Assembly: GCA_034231615.1 (NCBI GenBank)
Contig: CM067311.1
Coordinates: 11,363,212 to 11,427,211 of the forward strand
Direction: 5' to 3'
Source: Meghimatium bilineatum
Taxonomy: Eukaryota; Mollusca; Gastropoda; Stylommatophora; Philomycidae
DNA: 64,000 nucleotides
Shown here: one piece after another, positions 10,120 to 31,384 of the stretch
How positions within the stretch are numbered: position 1 is the first letter of the stretch
How the letters are laid out: each line of letters starts with the position of its first letter
Program-made: the position numbers and the translations under genes
Notes under the pieces: model-generated
What the model was told of the DNA's origin: nothing
Databases searched by the model: none
What the model saw: only the letters and a program-made list of their open reading frames with translations

Positions 10120-11290
10120 CTGGCACTTCCATTTTGTCGGACATTTTTTTGCTCAAACCGTCTGCCTCTCGCCTTGTTGTCACTTGCTGTTCATTGTCAC
10201 CTGATATAGAATCCAGTGCATGTTTTATTTTATCGAAACCCCTACACAAAGCAACAACAGCATCAAAATGTGCTGACCAACGTGTCAGACAGACGCTTGA
10301 CCACAACATCTTTTTCTAAATATGATTTCAATACATTCCAGCGATGAGTAGAACCAGCAAAAAATGTATACAGGTGCTGAACAAAGTCAAAGAATTTTAT
10401 AGACTGTAGACAACACTCTGCAGATTTTACTCCCACCAAATTCAGGCTGTGTCCTGCACAGGGGGACATAGATGGCAAACTCATTCAGTTCATGAATACG
10501 TGCCTGCAATCCAGTGTATCGTCCAGACATATTTGACGCATTATCGTATGATTGGCCACGGCAGTTTGATAGTGGAATTTTGTTCTCTTTAAGAAAATCC
10601 ACAACAGTGTAGGTTAAATCCTTTTACCCATGAGAAAAGATGGGGATGAACATCAAGAAACGTTCCACAGGTTCGCATCCTTTAATTAATGTATCGTGCA
10701 GTAAATGTCAATTGATCTATGTGTGAGATGTCTGGAGTAGAATCTACACTCATTGAATTACACTTTGACTCTTTTACTTCTTCAAGAATAGTACCAAGAA
10801 CCTGTTGTACCATTAAATCAATAAATTCCTCACAAATATTGGCAGATAAATATGACGTATTTCCTTTTCCAGGATTTCCATATATTTTGAGATGTTCCTC
10901 CAGGAAAGGATCAAATTCACTCAGTAGCTATAGTATACCTAAATAGTTACCATTATTTGCTGATCCAATAATCTGATTTTCGCCACGAAATGGCAAACCT
11001 CTGGAAGATTTTCATGATCGCTATGGCTTCGTACCTAGCACTCCAGCATGTTTCAATAAGGCGTTTGACAATAAAAACCGTAAAGAATATCGAGGGTCAT
11101 GACCAACAAGGAGGAGCATTTTTTAAAAAGGTCCTCCAGCTGCCACCATTCTGCATTTTGGCTAAGTCTTGGGTAACAGTATTTGTAATTTCTTTCCTCG
11201 CATGATCTCTTCTTGTTCGGTTTCCAGCTTTTCTTGTGCATCTCAATCTATAAGTAGCAAGCTTTCTCTCTTTTAATTTGTTAGTGTCCA
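10120..11290 (-). pseudogene. hAT-type (ZMYM1-like) transposase remnant
   Basis: The minus strand, read across several frames, gives ordered pieces of the ZMYM1-like hAT transposase: SEFDPFLEEHLKIYGNPGKG, NTSYLSANICEEFIDLM, SVDSTPDISHIDQLTF, NCRGQSYDNASNMSG, then SLNLVG, FFDFVQHLYTFFAGSTHRW, VVKRLSD and EADGLSKK. The RNase H-like catalytic region is therefore represented but broken by at least five frameshifts or stops. No terminal inverted repeats were identified. Such transposases cut and paste DNA; this copy cannot. Confidence 0.75.
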
Positions 11291-11294
11291 TGAA

Positions 11295-12770
11295 AATACA
11301 ATAAAATCATTAAAATGCGGAAAGGCTGCAGGTTCCAACAACGTAACAGCAGACATAATTAAAAAATCTAAATGAATTTGGTGTGGATATTATCACAGAC
11401 TTTGCAATGACATATATGAAACAGGCCATATACCTAAAGACCTATCATCATCAATATTCATACCTTTACCTAAGAAGCCTAAAGCTGTCAACTGTACTGA
11501 ATATAGAACAATACGTCCAATGTATCATTTAACTAAAATACTGCTCAAGATAATACATGAAATGATTAAAAACAAGATAGACATGGAGGTCGGTGAAGAA
11601 TAATTCGGTTTTAGGAAAAACAAAGGAATCAGAGAAGCTATACTTAGTACCGACTAGCGATATATAAATATATAGAAGTCAAAAAAAAGCATCTACAGTC
11701 TACATTTGCTTCATAGACTACAACCAGACCTTTGACAGAGTCCATGAAAAATTATTAAAATGTCTTCAAGAAATAAGCATAGATGGAAAAGACATCAGAC
11801 TAATTAGAAATATATACTAGGAACAGACTGCATCAATAAGGTGTGAAAACAGCTACTCACCATACATAGAAATAAGAAGAGGGGTATGACAAAGATGCAT
11901 TTTATCACCAAGCCTATTTAATATCTACACAGAGAATATCTTAAAAAATATAGAAGAAATACCAGGACTCAAGATCAATGGGAAAATAATAAACAACCTG
12001 AGATATGCAGATGGCACTGTTCTTTTAGCAGAAAGTGAACATGAACTACAAAGAATAATAAATCAAGTCAATAAATCAAGTAATCAATATGAACTTGATA
12101 TAAATATCCAAAAAACAAAAACCATGATAATCAGCAAGGACACAAAAGAACAAGAGCTAAACATAAACATACATGGAGAGAAACTACACCACGTGAAACA
12201 TTATCAATATCTTGGACACATAGTCACAAATGATGGCAGATGTGAAACAGAAGTTAAAAGGAGAATAGGAATGGTAAAAAGGACCTTCAATGACATGAGG
12301 AAAAACGTAACATCTAAACAAATTACAAACAAGTTAAAAATGGGAATTATAAAATGCTACATCTATTCTATATTAATGTATAGATCAGAAACATGGACAG
12401 TAAATAAACAATTATAAGGCAGAATTGAGATGTGAGTATATAGGAGAATAAGGAGAACATCATGGAAAGAGAAGAAAACAAATAAAGAGGTGCTAAAAAC
12501 ACTTAATATGAAGAAAGGATTACTAAGAGAAATAAAGATCAGACAAATACAATATTTTGGATACATTAAAAGACATGACACTTTATTGAAGATCTTACTT
12601 GAGGGTCAAGTCAAAGGGAAGCGAGCAAGAGGTAGACAGAGATACAAGTAGGAGAGTAACATCGAAAGAAGGACAGGTTACAGTCTAGCAGAGTGTACCA
12701 CCGAAACAAGTGACGGGATGTTGGAGATCTGTTGCAGCCAACCTACGTTGCGGAGACGGCACTTGATGAT
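11295..12770 (+). mobile_element. Non-LTR retrotransposon (LINE), reverse transcriptase half, decayed
   Basis: Ordered reverse transcriptase blocks are visible: SIFIPLPKKPKAVNCTEYRT, FGFRKNKGIREAI, FIDY then QTFDRVHEKLLK, LRYADGTVLLAES (catalytic YADD altered to YADG), YQYLGHIVTNDGRCE, then the tail GKRARGRQRYK. Many stops interrupt it. The 3' end at about 12735-12775 carries the phrase 'acgttgcggagacggcac' followed by a TGATGATGATA run, a typical LINE end. The longest intact frame is 12124-12417. Confidence 0.8.
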
Positions 12771-12774
12771 GATA

Positions 12775-14045
12775 AATAAAAGAGTACTGGTTCACATTTT
12801 TTAGTAGACACACATATATAATATAGAAAATCGCATTTACTCACACAGTCGACGTACGTGGACACAAGTTTTATTTGAATGAGACGTCTTTCTAGGTGGA
12901 TCAGTTTAATCCATAAAAGGGACTCTTCAGTTGGGAGAAAATAATTATTTTTGGAATGAGGACAATTATTTTCTTGTTCCCACAGTTCTCTATAGGAGGC
13001 GTTTCAGACCTGACATATTTATTACTCAGTGGCTGGTTTAAATTACCAATGTCCAGACTTTGGGAATTAGGATCAGCAACTCACAATGAAAACACCCAAA
13101 TGAGATTCCAGAAGTATAAATGCTGTGCAGATGGTATCTTTACAGGAAAAACAGGTTTTATTTACCCATCAGCCACAGGCATTGCTATTCCGGGCCCAAC
13201 ATTTCCCTAACTTGCGATAAAGCTTTTCTTTGAAGGGAAAATAATTAGTAGGGATTGAACCTCAATCTACAGAATGTGGTAAATGACATTCCTGAACATT
13301 GGTTCAGGTTCAAGGTTGGAAGTGATTGATAAACTTAAAGGGCCCGTTCGCATATAAACACAAAATTATGAGAATTTTATAAAATAATACTAAATTTTAT
13401 ACGGGTTTTCAAAAACCCTACAAAATATTCGCATGGGGCCCCTATGCTCGTGGGCCCCCGGGCAAATGCCCAATGGGCCTATGGGTTAAGACGGCATTGT
13501 ATCCACTCATGGCACAGCTATTCATTCTTAACCTTGTGGATCATGGATGAATTTTACACCCTGATGTCCTTGACCGCAACGGTTTCAGATACCATTTTAC
13601 AGCAGCCGTAACTGTCTCGACTTTCATTCACATACTAGAAGCTATCATGCTGTGCGTTCGATACCTTTCTGCGATTACTCTTTCTTAGAATGCTAGAAAA
13701 GGATAAGTAGTCTCAGCATGAACTTGACGCCATTAGAACAGAACCATCTTAGCACATAATTGCATCGTTCTTTCCAGCTTTGTCGGTTATCAGTTCTTAT
13801 CTACTTCAGCTTTTTCCATTGAATGCAATGGGAACAATTAAATATATTATAATAACGAATTCTGATTAAAATTCTAGTATTGTTTTTATTGCAATTGGAT
13901 ATGCTTTATTTATTGTTTCTACGTTGGTTCCCCAGTCTGTTCCATAGAATTACACAGAAATGACCTTGTTTTTTTCCTCATTTTTTGTCAATTAAGAGAC
14001 TACTGTGTTAAACTCTTATCCAATGTAATGCACACATACACGGAA
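12775..14045. other. Intergenic, nothing assigned
   Basis: A plus-strand frame at 12956-13210 has no motif I recognise. Most of the remainder is AT-rich sequence without clear repeats. Confidence 0.4.
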
Positions 14046-14049
14046 TCAC

Positions 14050-14525
14050 CACTTCTGCATGCTCAGTGACTCGATGAGCATGATTGTGAAAGTTCAGGCG
14101 GGATACATTCGGGAACAGTGGCTGGATGCAGTGAAGAATTCCTGTATGTGTAAAGTGGCTTTCATTTTTGTGCCGGGGCATGCGGGAGTCCGGGGTAATG
14201 AGAGAACAGATTTGGCCGCACACGCTGCTACTACGGCTGTTGGTGGAGCGATGGATCAAGCACACATTTTGAACGCCATACGGGAAAAGAGCAAATGACT
14301 GTATAAGTGACGATGACTCTTGTTCCATGACTAGAGTAAAAGAATTTGGTTTGAAATGTGGTGTCACTAGAACGGCGCGGTTTTGTGGGCAAGAAAGAAG
14401 GATGGTCAATCAACTGCGTACTGGGACTGTCAGTCAACGTGTAATGGCGGCTACACTAAAGGAGAGATCTGAGCACCTATGGACTTGTCCGGAGTGCAAT
14501 GACGATGATCCAACGACTAACTAAC
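14050..14525 (+). mobile_element. LINE RNase H domain and C-terminal tail (I-type LINE), decayed
   Basis: The frame from 14059 reads VKVQAGYIREQWLDAV then FIFVPGHAGVRGNERTDLA, the C-terminal half of an RNase H domain (PGHxGxxGNExAD). After a break it continues from 14327 with VNQLRTGTVSQRVMAATL and ERSEHLWTCPECN, a Cys-containing tail shared with fragments at 23330-23490, 44285-44490 and 45205-44774. RNase H with this tail is typical of I-type LINEs. Confidence 0.75.
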
Positions 14526-14639
14526 TAATAACTAACCATTGCTTAAATATGTATATGTCCTATTTTTAAAACTTTACTTCGGTCCATGTGTTGCCGGGAC
14601 TCGAAAGAGGAGCAAAGAGTAGCAACACTTTTGATCTTC

Positions 14640-14875
14640 AATGCACGTCATAAGAGGTAACTATGAAGGTTATGGGATAGAGTTAGCTGTCCAATCTAAT
14701 ATAACGACAAAGTTATAAAAAATCTTAGCCGAAGTCAAGTTGAAAGGCACAGATATCGCAGCAAAGCTTTAAGTCATGACACAGCGCTTCCATATCCGGA
14801 CTACATCCTACTAGTCTGCGGGAGTTTGATAACGAACGCAGAAGACGAAGTGTTATTTCTTCTTCTACTCTAATC
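14640..14875 (+). repeat. GAAG-tailed short retroposon copy
   Basis: It shares ordered blocks ('cacgtcataagaggtaact', 'ggactacatcctactagtct', 'gaacgcagaagacgaag') with 38505-38735. The 3' half is shared with several others. It has no coding potential. Confidence 0.5.
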
Positions 14876-14975
14876 TACTAAACCCCAATAACTAATACTT
14901 TCTGAGTCATTCGTCTGTAACAGCTTGACACCGAAGCTGTTGTTTCACTCAAATAATGTCAGTATTTTTTCAAAC

Positions 14976-15101
14976 TTTTGAATACTTTGTAATAACCATA
15001 GTTTAATTTGAATACTTTGTAATAAACATAGTTTAATTTGAATACTTTATAATAAACATAGTTTAATTTGAATACTTTGTAATAACCATAGTTTAATTTT
15101 C
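14976..15101. repeat. 30 bp tandem repeat, four units
   Basis: Each unit carries 'aatactttgtaataaacata' then 'gtttaatttg'; units differ at one or two positions. Confidence 0.85.
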
Positions 15102-15494
15102 AAGATGCTGAAAGATCATTAATCCTTTTAAGACTTTTAATTGAATCGCTTCTTCTGGAATCTACAGGGTTCTCTAGTCTTCGGGACCTGGCCAGTCTAC
15201 CATTGACTATAGGGATGTTGAATCAATAGTCGTGAAAGCAATAATGTCGCATTTATAACTTTCTACTAACGGGAATATATATATACGTAGACCATTATAT
15301 ATTTTATACAAACACCACTATCTTTTTAAAATGTTACACTTAACACTATCAAATAGTATTTATTACCAGTAAACATTATTTGCATACATTCGCTTTAGCA
15401 AAGTTCCACGGATTTGCAGTATGCAATCATATGATTTGGCTGTGATCGTTAGATAAGTTCATCCTAATAGGCAATAGAATAGGAAGTCGCTGTA

Positions 15495-15890
15495 AATGCA
15501 TCAAATAGTCAAGCAAAATGAATTAAACAGGTTACTAAAACACTTACCTTGCCTAATTAATAAAAATATATAAAAAAGTATATATAAAAAAACATACAAT
15601 AAAACTAAACAGGACAATTCTCCACGTATCGGCTCAAATTGAACCTTTTTCAAGAGACAAACAACAGAAAACAACACAATAAAAACAAATAGATGACTAG
15701 ATTTCATCAAGCCCCGTCTCCATAACGCAGGGATGGCAACGCATCTAGTAAAAGAGAAAATGCGTGCAATCATTATAAACAAATCGAAAGTGGGAAATTA
15801 GAGGCACTATAGATGTAGTTGGGATGTTTATAATGAGTGCAAGAATAATAAAAGAAAAAGATTAGAAAAATACCCCTTTTGTCACTTTAT
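15495..15890 (-). repeat. Hairpin-bearing short retroelement, long copy
   Basis: It is close to identical in reverse complement to 41640-42012. It includes the hairpin motif (about 15660-15617, minus) and a conserved end with 'gcaaggtaagtgttttagta'. It has no coding capacity. Confidence 0.75.
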
Positions 15891-17377
15891 CAAAAGTCAA
15901 ATTTGTAGATCGTTGCGTAATAATTTAATGTCAGGAAGAAGGTTGGAATTTAAAGTTTCAAGCGGGAAGTAAATAAATTTTGTGCTTAGTCAAACCCTGT
16001 CTCTGAAAATAACGATAAATGGATAACTTGCTATGTTGTAGCTAGTGAATAAATACGATGCGAAAGTTCGAAGATGAAAGGCAAAAGTTGCAACATTTCT
16101 AAATAGCATTGAAATATATAAGGCAATTATACTATTTAAATATAGTACATTCATAAAACTGAGAAATTAGCAAACATTTAAAATAATCATTGATCGATAA
16201 TGGTTGATCGAAAATATACCATAGCAAATATTGTAGCCTGTCTGATTGGTATGCACGCAATGACGCCGATAATATTTGTCAGTTCTGTTGAGTGAATAAA
16301 TATTACTCAAGCAAATTCATATACATAGCCTATGCATATATCAGCACAGAATAATTCGGACAGTTCATTATAAATTTCAATTAAACATATTTTGCAATTA
16401 ACTAGAAAAAAATATTAAAGATTTCACTAATTTTCAATTTTTCAGTTTGTAGAATCAACATTATTTGTTCAGTGACGGACGAATTATTGCTAATAATTGG
16501 AATGTTTGAAGGATATAAAAAGCGTACAACTAGTAAAACTAATATTTAAAGAAAAGTATTGCTTGTTAGTTTCCGAACAAGGACATTTACGGTTATCAGA
16601 TAAAATTGAGAATTATAATAATAGATATATCCTCATTATTCAGTAAAATTTTACATGCCTGCCTATAAACGACAACAGCAACTTACGTATAGTGTCTTGC
16701 ATAGCATATATGTTACCAGTAGATTAGAGGAAGTTGGTGGTTCCTTGTTTATTAAGGATGGATGATAAGATGCTCCTATTTTTTGCTAATTTTCTCATGT
16801 TGTTGCTAAAGTAAATTGTAAAAATAATAAATTGTTGACAATTATACAGAAGCATAGAGTCGACATTAGTTGACGTCTTAAAGGTGGTTTCCATAGAAAC
16901 CATAACACAATTAAAAATAAAAACAGTTTCAAATATACTGGATAATATATACGTAACATACGAGATATTAATAGAAACATTTTATTCATCGAAGGATGCC
17001 AGAGTTATTTACGAACAGAAATGCAACATCTAGGGTTTTCCACTTAATCCGTGTATTTTCGCAAGACAATCTGGGTTTATTCTAAAGCGTCAGTGGTAAC
17101 CGTGTTTAGGAGTAATACCGCAACGTTAGTTAAGCACTCATTGCACTAGTAGTATATTCAGAGTTAAGAAAATACGAGCAATATTTATAAGAAAATTAAC
17201 TGTTTGTGGTTGTACAAGGCTCCAAAGCACACATGAAATAAAAACTGCTGGTCATCGTTTAACATTACGTATTAATTTTAACTGATCATTCAGAAGAATA
17301 TAGAATATTTTGAATGAACTCCTCGCTTGATTTAGATATAGGGATTACTATAATAGCTAAAATTAAACTTTAAAAAA
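15891..17377. other. 5' flank of the GPCR gene
   Basis: This is AT-rich sequence with no coding region or recognised transposon. It should contain the receptor's promoter, but no core element can be singled out with confidence. Confidence 0.4.
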
Positions 17378-25489
<8,112 letters not shown>

Positions 25490-25569
25490 AAAAACGCAAA
25501 GGCTAAAAAATGTCAGTTTTTAAATAATACATTTGCGCATGCGGTTGCGCCGTGCGTCTCACCTATGGC

Positions 25570-25690
25570 CCACTAGACAAACCACCCATGTAACAGAAAA
25601 CCTTAGTAGATGACATGCCGTTTTAATTGAGGCTTTCCTATAGAACCTTTGTAGCATGTCATCTATACAATTATAGACTCTATCTGAGGA
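25570..25690. repeat. Dispersed palindromic element, copy 1
   Basis: It shares 'cccactagacaaaccaccca' and then an imperfect inverted repeat ('gatgacatgcc' ... 'gcatgtcatc') with 36625-36720. It may be a short terminal-inverted-repeat element. Confidence 0.5.
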
Positions 25691-26209
25691 GCAGGTTCCT
25701 TTGATAAACAATTGCACTAAGCCGAAAGCCGAAGTCTCCTGGGCATGAAAGAAAGTTAAGAAAAACTACCCCACTGGCACATAGGAGGTAAGAGCTAATC
25801 GCTCGCAATTCCTAGGGTTCTTAAACAAACAAATAATACATTAGTGCAGCAAATGTTATTAAAAAAGGTGATATTTCAGATACATTTATGTAAAGCACTA
25901 TGGGTAAATGGTGATACGTTAAGTGCTATGAATGGTACTTTTGGCAGGTGACATACCTTTGAGAGGGACGAAAAAACATTATCGGGAAATCTATTTTATA
26001 ATTCTAATTTTTAATTTGTGATTTGTTTGGATGCTAATATTTTCCTCATGCCACTAAAAGTACTATTAATATAAACATTCCTATTTCCCTTGTACTTCCC
26101 TTGAGTGCAATGAAGTAAATCCGCTACTTCTATCAAAACCTTTCAATCATTAGAGAAAAGACTTGCTTTAGGAATAAAATTATGGATGTCTATCGATGGA
26201 GGACATCAG

Positions 26210-26375
26210 GAAAATGCTTCTCTCTCCGAGTCCAGATAAATGGAACACATTAAAACAACTGCTCACAAATACAAACTTATATCACACAATGGGGAATTGG
26301 AACACAGGGCATGAGTCTACGGACTGCTGGATCAGCAACCAATCAACCAATCAACCAATCACAAATAAAAGAAGA
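26210..26375 (+). mobile_element. 3' part of a SINE with (CAAT/CAAC) tail
   Basis: It shares 'gggcatgag' followed by 'gctggatcagcaac' and a CAAC/CAAT run with the fuller copy at 36960-37265. Confidence 0.5.
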
Positions 26376-26479
26376 CGTAAAATTCTTCATGAAAAACAAT
26401 ACTGAGTTGCAAGAGCAAATGATTTTACACGAAGTCATTAGGAAATACTATATTTTTAGACAATTTTGAGTAGGAGAAA

Positions 26480-26640
26480 CTCTATGACAAAATACTGAGT
26501 ATTTCTGAGTATGATAAGCTATGACAAAATACTGAGAATTTCTGAGTATGAGAAGCTATAACAAAATACTAAGAATTTCTGAGTATGATAAGCTATGACA
26601 AAATACTAAGAATTTCTGAGTATGAGAAGCTATGACATTT
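26480..26640. repeat. 37 bp tandem repeat, about four units
   Basis: The units share 'tgagtatgataagctatgac' then 'aaaatactaagaatttc'. Confidence 0.85.
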
Positions 26641-26714
26641 GGAGAATGACATTTAAAACCACAACCTCCGAAGTATTTTGTGTGGTTCGGAGAATGACGT
26701 TTAAAATTAAAATA

Positions 26715-27211
26715 TTACTTCTTTAGAATTCATGTACACATTTTGTTTTCCAATAGTGTAAAATTACACAAACGACTCATGAAATCCAATCAGACTTTCT
26801 AGAAACATCTGGATTGGCGACGCAAATAGCGAGCAATTAGAATTAATGTATTCATGACTATAGAGTGAAAATAAAAATATTCATTGAGGTTTTCATTTCA
26901 TTATAATATGAGGCATGCATATCAAATCAAAGTTGTGAAGTTATGCGGTAGCAAAAATTGTACATCATTTCTGAATGGATGTATCTGTTCAGCGAATCAG
27001 AAACAAGCGCTCATATTATAAATGGGAACCCTCATATATTAACAGAAGTTATACCAGAGGAGTCTTGTTCACGAGAACCAACATTCATTATCTGGAAAGA
27101 TGTGACTGATTTTTGTGGAAATGAATATATGTTCACACGTTAACAAACCCGCGATCGAAATGTGTTTATTTTTGACTATATAACATACGAAATACATCTT
27201 CTGAAGTCAAC
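26715..27211 (+). promoter_or_regulatory. 5' flank of the TLR pseudogene, conserved with the intact copy
   Basis: It aligns along most of its length with the reverse complement of 50482-50995. A TATA-like 'ctatataac' lies at 27176-27184, about 30 bp before the ATG, with the same spacing in both copies. The frame at 26958-27143 has a counterpart in the other copy, but differences between them are mostly non-synonymous, so it is unlikely to be coding. Confidence 0.45.
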
Positions 27212-30058
27212 ATGAGATCAGAAATGAAACTATTATTATTTATTAATTTACTTATAATAATTGTATTATATCAGCAAAAATGTTCAGGCATTTTTCAATC
27301 TCAGTTTCCGTCAAAGTTGGAAGTAAAGCAGCATAGTGACGTAGAACACATCATTAGTCAACAAGGAAAAAATGCACGTGTGAGACAAAGGTATACAAGA
27401 GTAGTAGGGCACGATTATGGGACATTTGTCTTTCAAAAAGTAAACCGATTCTTACCATCAATCACAAGAGCATTGAACGTCATGTCATGTTTAACATGAG
27501 ATCCGAGGATGTAGTACACCCAAGTCCGTGTTCTATACAGTACTGTCAAGCAGATGTTGTCGTAAATTGTATTGGATTGTCTTTAACAAAAGTTATCCCC
27601 ACGTGGTTTCCAAGGTACACAACCGCCATCTTACTTGACAACAATGCCATAACAGTTATTAACAATTCCAGTTTTTCTGATTTACCATATCTCCGTGTTC
27701 TTAGTCTGTCAAACAATAACATTAAATTTATTGAACCGAACTCGTTCACATTATTAGTCAACATTGAGAGTTTGAATCTTGAATATAATCATTTAAGTGA
27801 GGCTTCTTGTCCTCCAGGATTGTTTGATTCTCTTATTCACCTGAAGGATCTTCGTGTCCGAGGTCAGAAATATGTGATTAGTTTACCTGTAAACATGTTT
27901 AAACAACTGAAGAGCCTAATCAATTTAACTATGGTTGTTTCAGGTGATTCTCTCTCGTTAGGAAGGGAGTTAAGAAATTTGACAAAGTTGGTGATATCTG
28001 GAGACATAAAAAAAATTGACGAGACAAGCTTCAAAAATGTTCCACGCATAACTCACTTACATTTAGAAGAACTTTATAGTTTGTCCGACTTTACAGAAAC
28101 TGCGTTAACACCACTACAGAATCTAGATGTCCTAACAATTCGTGATATTTATTTTCATATTTCTAAGGCACTGCGAACTCTGAAGCCATTAGTAGGCAGA
28201 AACATGTCAGCTATAGCGTTTGACAAAGTGTCCGTAGAATTCAGTGTTGAATATACAAGCACTTATAATAATTCTGGGATATTAAATTCAGAAAAAACGA
28301 AATATTTAGTCATAATATGTGTTAGAGATGTTTCTTTGACAGACAGTCACATATTTGTCGTAGAAACGACAGCATTCTCAAGCGAAGTGTGGCACAGGTG
28401 CTTAAAGAATTTAGATCTTTCTGGTAACCCGATCACAGGTACAAGATTGGCGTTGTTATCAATATTGAATTTGAGAATCATTGAGAGTCTACACATTGCT
28501 CATGAATACAGAAGAGATTACACAAAGATGTCTTTTCTTGAGACTACAATTGATCGTTCGTTTGCTCGTTCATCTGTAGAAAATTGTGAATACTACTCAC
28601 ATTCTTTTATAAATCAAGAAATGATTTTTGGTGACACAGATGAGTATGATAAGTTTTTAATGAAGAAGACGACGTTAGATGAAAAAGTAATAGTGATGCA
28701 ATGCGATGTTCACAGCACCTTTACAGGACAAGGATATCCTACGTTGTATATGTCACAATCATTGAAATATTTTAAAGCTAGTACATCTATCGGAAAAAAT
28801 GGAATGTATGGAAATATTAAAATTATTGGAGCCACTAATTTGGTGTATTTAGATTTGAGAGATGGAGAAATGTTAGATTTTAGTAGTAACATTGTTGGTC
28901 TGGATACTCTACAGATATTCATGTTGTCTGGGAACGACGTCTCTGTATTGTCTGAAACATTCTTTGATGGAGTTTCTCATCTTGAAGAGCTGGACTTATC
29001 AAATTGTCAATTGGACCCTGATTTTATGTTCGATCTGGTAGAGTCTTTCAGAATCTGCATGAGATCAAGCGATTAGATATCTCCTCAAACCATTTGTACT
29101 CTTTGCAGCAAGGATCGTTCTCTTTCAACAGGAAGTTAATGGAACTAGATTTATCAAAAAACAGATTCAAGAATATTCCTTTCGATTTAAAAAATACACC
29201 GAAACTAAACGTTTTAGACATACGTGAAAATTCTATAACTGCACTGGAACTAGACGAAACAGATCAACTAGACAAACTAGCAAATCAACCTGCAGGATTT
29301 AACCTTTTAATATCTGGAAACCTTCTGTCTTGTGGATGTAATAGTTTCAGATTTTTACATTGGCTGGCAACAACAAATGTTCGTCTTGATAATGGAGGAA
29401 ACTATAACTGTATCAATGACAATGGTCAACTTTCCTACACAGGATCATTTGATGACTTGGAGATGTTTTGGCGTAAATGTTGGGGTCAATTTTTCTTATA
29501 TATGGCTGTGATTTTGTTATTCAGTATGATTGTTGGATTTTTATCTGTTTTATTAATTTGGAAAAACAAGACTTTTATAAAGTCACAGTTACTACAAATC
29601 TTACAGGATACACACTGAAAAAACCTGAGGATTATGAAATTGGTGTATTCATTGGGTATGCAGCGAGTGACTATAATTTCCCTTGTACTTCGCTACTTAG
29701 TTTTTTAGAAGAACTAGAGCTCCGTGTTTATGTCTCGGACCGTGACATGGATCCATCTTGGTATGTAGCTAAAAGTATTTTGGAAGCTATAACTGCTAGT
29801 TGGAGAATAATCCTAGTTTTCAGTGAAAACTTTTTGTTGAACGACGAGTGGTCCATGTTTACAATGAACACAGCTATACATGCTCTGTCGTTAGATAATC
29901 CTGCACGAATAGTGGTTTTAGTTCATGAACATTTCCAGAATGATCTTCCCACTGAAGTTCTGAGTGCGATCCCTGAGGAAAATATACTCGTTGTGTCTTC
30001 TTGGTAGATAAATCATAAACTCCGTGAACAGCTTAAATCACGTTTAAGAAAAACGTGA
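27212..30058 (+). pseudogene. Toll-like receptor pseudogene (inverted paralogue of 47617-50481)
   Basis: It is a near-full-length copy of the 954-residue receptor on the minus strand, with the same signal peptide, leucine-rich repeats, Cys-rich cap, membrane segment and TIR domain, but broken in four places. Between 27421 and 27500, indels of +1, -8 and -3 shift the frame. Four bases are missing near 29031. One base is missing near 29599, cutting the TIR domain from the membrane segment. A TGG-to-TAG change stops translation at 30005-30007, just after VVSSW. There is also an in-frame three-base loss in the TIR. The indels are of different lengths and not all in homopolymers, so sequencing error is unlikely to explain all of them. 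Similarity ends at about the original stop codon. Transcription is possible, because the promoter-proximal region is conserved. Confidence 0.88.
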
Positions 30059-30129
30059 TATTCCTAATTGCTGACCAGCATTTATTTTTGTTTTACTTTT
30101 GTTGAACAGGCATAAAGGATTCATTTCAT

Positions 30130-30345
30130 TGTATTTGGATTACCATCATATGTACTCTTCCCTCTTAGCGAAAAGGCACCCGCCTGACTTAATACCACTT
30201 ACAACACGTAGTTTCACCCGATAATGGCAATGGATATGTGAAGAATGCACTTTGAAAGCCAGTCGTGGGAAGCGAGATTCCAACCTGCAACATAGTTAGA
30301 ACAAAACGAACTGCTTAACTACTACGGCTGGAGATATCCAAATAT
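30130..30345 (-). mobile_element. tRNA-derived SINE, reverse orientation
   Basis: On the minus strand, a box A-like 'gtagttaagcagttc' lies near 30326-30310 and a box B-like 'ggttggaatctc' near 30284-30273. The family body follows ('ctacgtgttgtaagtggt', 'gagtacatatg'). It starts about 75 bp beyond the TLR pseudogene stop. Confidence 0.6.
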
Positions 30346-30364
30346 TTGATTTGTACTCATTCAC

Positions 30365-30490
30365 CCCGGTTGTGGGAGGTTGAACGGCGCAGATATCGCA
30401 ACGAAGACTTAACCCTTAATACAAAGGGTATCTTTTTTCGAACTACATCCTGCTCGCCATGATAACTTTGAGAACGGATATAGAAGAAGA
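30365..30490 (+). repeat. GAAG-tailed retroposon fragment
   Basis: It shares 'gcgcagatatcgcaacgaag' and 'actacatcctgc' with the 14640-14875 copy. Confidence 0.4.
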
Positions 30491-30709
30491 CTGTTCTAAT
30501 TGTTCTCGTCTTACATCCTTTTGATTGTCCATTGTTCGACACGTTGTTTTTTATTATTTTCCTTTAATCTATGATACAGTAAGCCTTTCACGCATACTTT
30601 ATGCTCAACGTTTGATATTCTGGTGCACCAGAAACTGTCATCCTTACCTGCGGACATCGTGAACGTATAAAATGTGACTGCTAGCAATAGTCTCATTCCT
30701 TGGTTCTCG

Positions 30710-31350
30710 ATAACTCAATTAGAAACTAGCATTATGACACACGGAACATTCTAATAAATTCTACGCTCTCTGTTCCAGCAGCCATCAAATACTATGGAGA
30801 CTCAAATCAAAGTCCTAGTCAGATGTTGATTATATGATATTTGGATCATTCTTCCGCTGAAGACGGATATATCGGGCCATAATTGCAAATAAAACAGCGA
30901 CACAACGAATTTTAAGTTTCTAGACGACAACCTGCTGAAGTCTAGTAGGATCATGGTTCTGCTACAAGAGAGATCCAGTGGGAGTTTGAGAATGACCGCC
31001 GAAGAAAAATAAGAAGGATCTTTCTAGAGATATTATACATTTTTTAAATCCCTTGTCATCATCATCATTTATGTCATACTTTGTATCCCTACTTTGTATC
31101 CCTACTTTTTATCCCTACTTTTTATCCCTACTATTTATCCCATTTTATCCCTTGTCATCATCATCATTATGTCATACTTTTTCATGTGTACGTTACCACC
31201 TTTCGCATCCTCTTCTTCATTCAGTAAGTAGTAAATGAATGACTGCCCTTATTAAGTCGGCCTTTTCTCTTTTCAGCACTGTGCCGAAAGGCACATTATT
31301 TCCCGCCAATTAGTCTGCTCGTTCGATATCTCGTACCCCCGCAAGACCAG
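30710..31350 (-). mobile_element. I-type LINE RNase H/tail remnant, split by a retroposon
   Basis: 30715-30840 and 31215-31350 match, on the minus strand, the tail and RNase H parts of 45205-44774. Between them 30845-31020 is a plus-strand GAAG-tailed retroposon ('gaagacggatatatcgggcc', 'gagatccagtgggagtttga'). A short array of 'tttttatccctac' units lies at 31080-31150. Confidence 0.6.
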
Positions 31351-31384
31351 TGCAGTGTATCCATGTAACAGTTATTGTTTTTCT

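Noticed and set aside
14008-14437. Minus-strand frames opposite the RNase H fragment
   Set aside because: They are shadows of the plus-strand LINE coding sequence.
26958-27143. Conserved small ORF upstream of both TLR copies (counterpart in 50716-50510)
   Set aside because: Comparing the two copies codon by codon, about ten of eleven differences change the amino acid. That is not protein-level conservation.
27212-30007. Plus-strand TLR read as a multi-exon gene with introns at the frame breaks
   Set aside because: Comparison with the intact copy shows 1-8 base indels and a nonsense change, not introns.
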